Shown one piece after another: positions 5,078 through 5,943 of a stretch of 5,943 bases of DNA. The notes beneath the pieces were generated by a model. The model saw only the letters and a list, made by a program, of their open reading frames with translations. It made no database searches and was not told the origin of the DNA. Source of the DNA: an uncultured Brevibacterium sp. (GTDB lineage: Bacteria > Actinomycetota > Actinomycetes > Actinomycetales > Brevibacteriaceae); contig CALUDL010000098.1 in the NCBI GenBank assembly GCA_943914815.1, positions 1 through 5,943 on the forward strand, written 5' to 3'. Position 1 is the first letter of the stretch, and every line of letters begins with the position of its first letter. Position numbers and translations under genes: made by a program.

Positions 5078-5943
5078 ATGACATACCCCCACGTTCCCGT
5101 TCTACTCGACAAGTGCGTCGAACTTCTGGGACACGGAATAGAAGAAGCGCGGACACGTGATATTGCGCCCGTCGTTATCGACTTCACGCTGGGCATGGGC
5201 GGCCACTCCGAAGGAATCCTGCGCGCCTTCGACGACGTTCACGTCATCGGAATTGACCGTGACCCCGCAGCCATCGAGATCGCGACATCCAGGCTCGCCC
5301 CGTTTGGTTGCCGTTTTGAGGCCGTGTGTACCTCAGACGACAACATTTCCCAGGTTCTCGAACAACGTGGAAACCCGCCCATCTCCGGAGTTCTTTTCGA
5401 CCTCGGCGTCTCCTCTTTGCAGCTCGACGATGACGCACGCGGTTTCAGCTACTCCCGCGACACCCCGCTGGACATGCGCATGAACCCTACGGAAGGCATG
5501 AGCGCCGCCGACGTTCTGGCTACGTACTCCGAAAGCGACCTCACACGGATTATCTCCACATACGGGGAAGAACGGTATGCGCGCAAAATCGCCCGCGCGA
5601 TCGTTGCCGACCGAGAGCACACGCCGTGGACCACCACTCAACAACTCGCCGACCTGATCGGTCGGATCGTGCCCGACCCCAAAAACCAGCGGAAACGTTC
5701 TCACCCTGCCAAACGCACCTTTCAAGCCCTGCGCATCGAAGTCAATGACGAACTTGGCAACATCACACGGGCGCTGCCCGTGGCACTCTCTGCCCTTCAC
5801 CTCGGGGGAGTGGCCGTTGTGGAGTCTTACCAGTCAGGCGAAGACACGATCGTCAAACGCATTTTCCGCCAGGGAACCACTGTTCAAGCGCCTCCCGACC
5901 TTCCCGTGGTTCCCGACCACCTCAAACCGTGGCTAGAAGAAAT
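5078..5943 (+). CDS. rsmH: 16S rRNA (cytosine(1402)-N(4))-methyltransferase RsmH (3' end beyond window)
   Basis: 288 codons are visible and the frame runs off the right edge; the family is usually 310-330 residues, so only the C-terminal end is missing. RsmH (formerly MraW) transfers a methyl group from S-adenosylmethionine to N4 of C1402 in the decoding centre of 16S rRNA in the cytosol. The SAM site is visible as DFTLGMGGHSEGIL (35-48), with IGIDRDP (57-63) supplying the ribose-binding acidic residue. Further family blocks are LFDLGVSSLQLDD (106-118), RGFSY then PLDMRM (121-135), YGEERYARKIARAI (162-175), KRTFQALRIEVNDEL (212-226) and SYQSGEDTIVK (250-260). The last is slightly off the common SLEDRIVK form. 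The start has a strong Shine-Dalgarno 5 nt away. It is second in the dcw cluster and probably cotranscribed with mraZ, with its own leader RNA between them. Confidence 0.97.
   Translation, partial: MTYPHVPVLLDKCVELLGHGIEEARTRDIAPVVIDFTLGMGGHSEGILRAFDDVHVIGIDRDPAAIEIATSRLAPFGCRFEAVCTSDDNISQVLEQRGNPPISGVLFDLGVSSLQLDDDARGFSYSRDTPLDMRMNPTEGMSAADVLATYSESDLTRIISTYGEERYARKIARAIVADREHTPWTTTQQLADLIGRIVPDPKNQRKRSHPAKRTFQALRIEVNDELGNITRALPVALSALHLGGVAVVESYQSGEDTIVKRIFRQGTTVQAPPDLPVVPDHLKPWLEE

Overview
The window is about 5.9 kb of moderately high GC DNA from an actinobacterium. It covers the left edge of the division and cell wall (dcw) cluster and a divergent envelope-related operon. The MraZ N-terminus ([20 protein letters not shown]), the mraZ-rsmH order, the actinobacterial-type RsmH and the adjacent MoxR/DUF58/transglutaminase trio point to Actinomycetota, probably a Micrococcales-like lineage. 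The genus cannot be named from this window.

Left part, minus strand, read right to left from 4182 to beyond base 1: a MoxR-family AAA+ ATPase (3232-4182), a DUF58 membrane-anchored protein (2096-3232) and a large transglutaminase-core membrane protein. The last one starts at 2099 and stays open for 699 codons to the window edge. The three genes overlap by 1 and 4 nt (TGATG and ATGA junctions), so they form a translationally coupled operon. The cytosolic ATPase, the anchored DUF58 protein and the polytopic transglutaminase probably act together at the membrane or cell wall, but their substrate is not visible here.

Middle, 4183-4491: a 309-bp divergent control region. It carries at least five copies of a MraZ-box-like element, GTGGRGnRAAGTGGRG, built from GTGG units 10 bp apart. 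One faces mraZ and has a third GTGG in phase. Four face the MoxR operon, and three of these form a 23-bp tandem repeat next to its start codon. Two putative -10 elements lie back to back between the two sets. The simplest reading is that MraZ controls both its own dcw operon and the divergent operon.

Right part, plus strand: mraZ (4492-4923), a 154-nt gap, then rsmH/mraW (5078 to beyond the right edge). The gap holds a well-formed RNA at 4941-5034. A 15-bp closing stem leads to a three-way junction with two 9-position hairpins, and both present the same 11-nt loop CACTTCCCCGG. Position, shape and the CUUCCCC loops match what I recall of the mraW RNA motif of Actinomycetales, a candidate cis-regulatory RNA of unknown mechanism. 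The loops could pair with the rsmH Shine-Dalgarno region downstream or with the GGGGGAAAGTGG box in the mraZ leader. This leader and the two-sided MraZ-box array are the most interesting features of the window.
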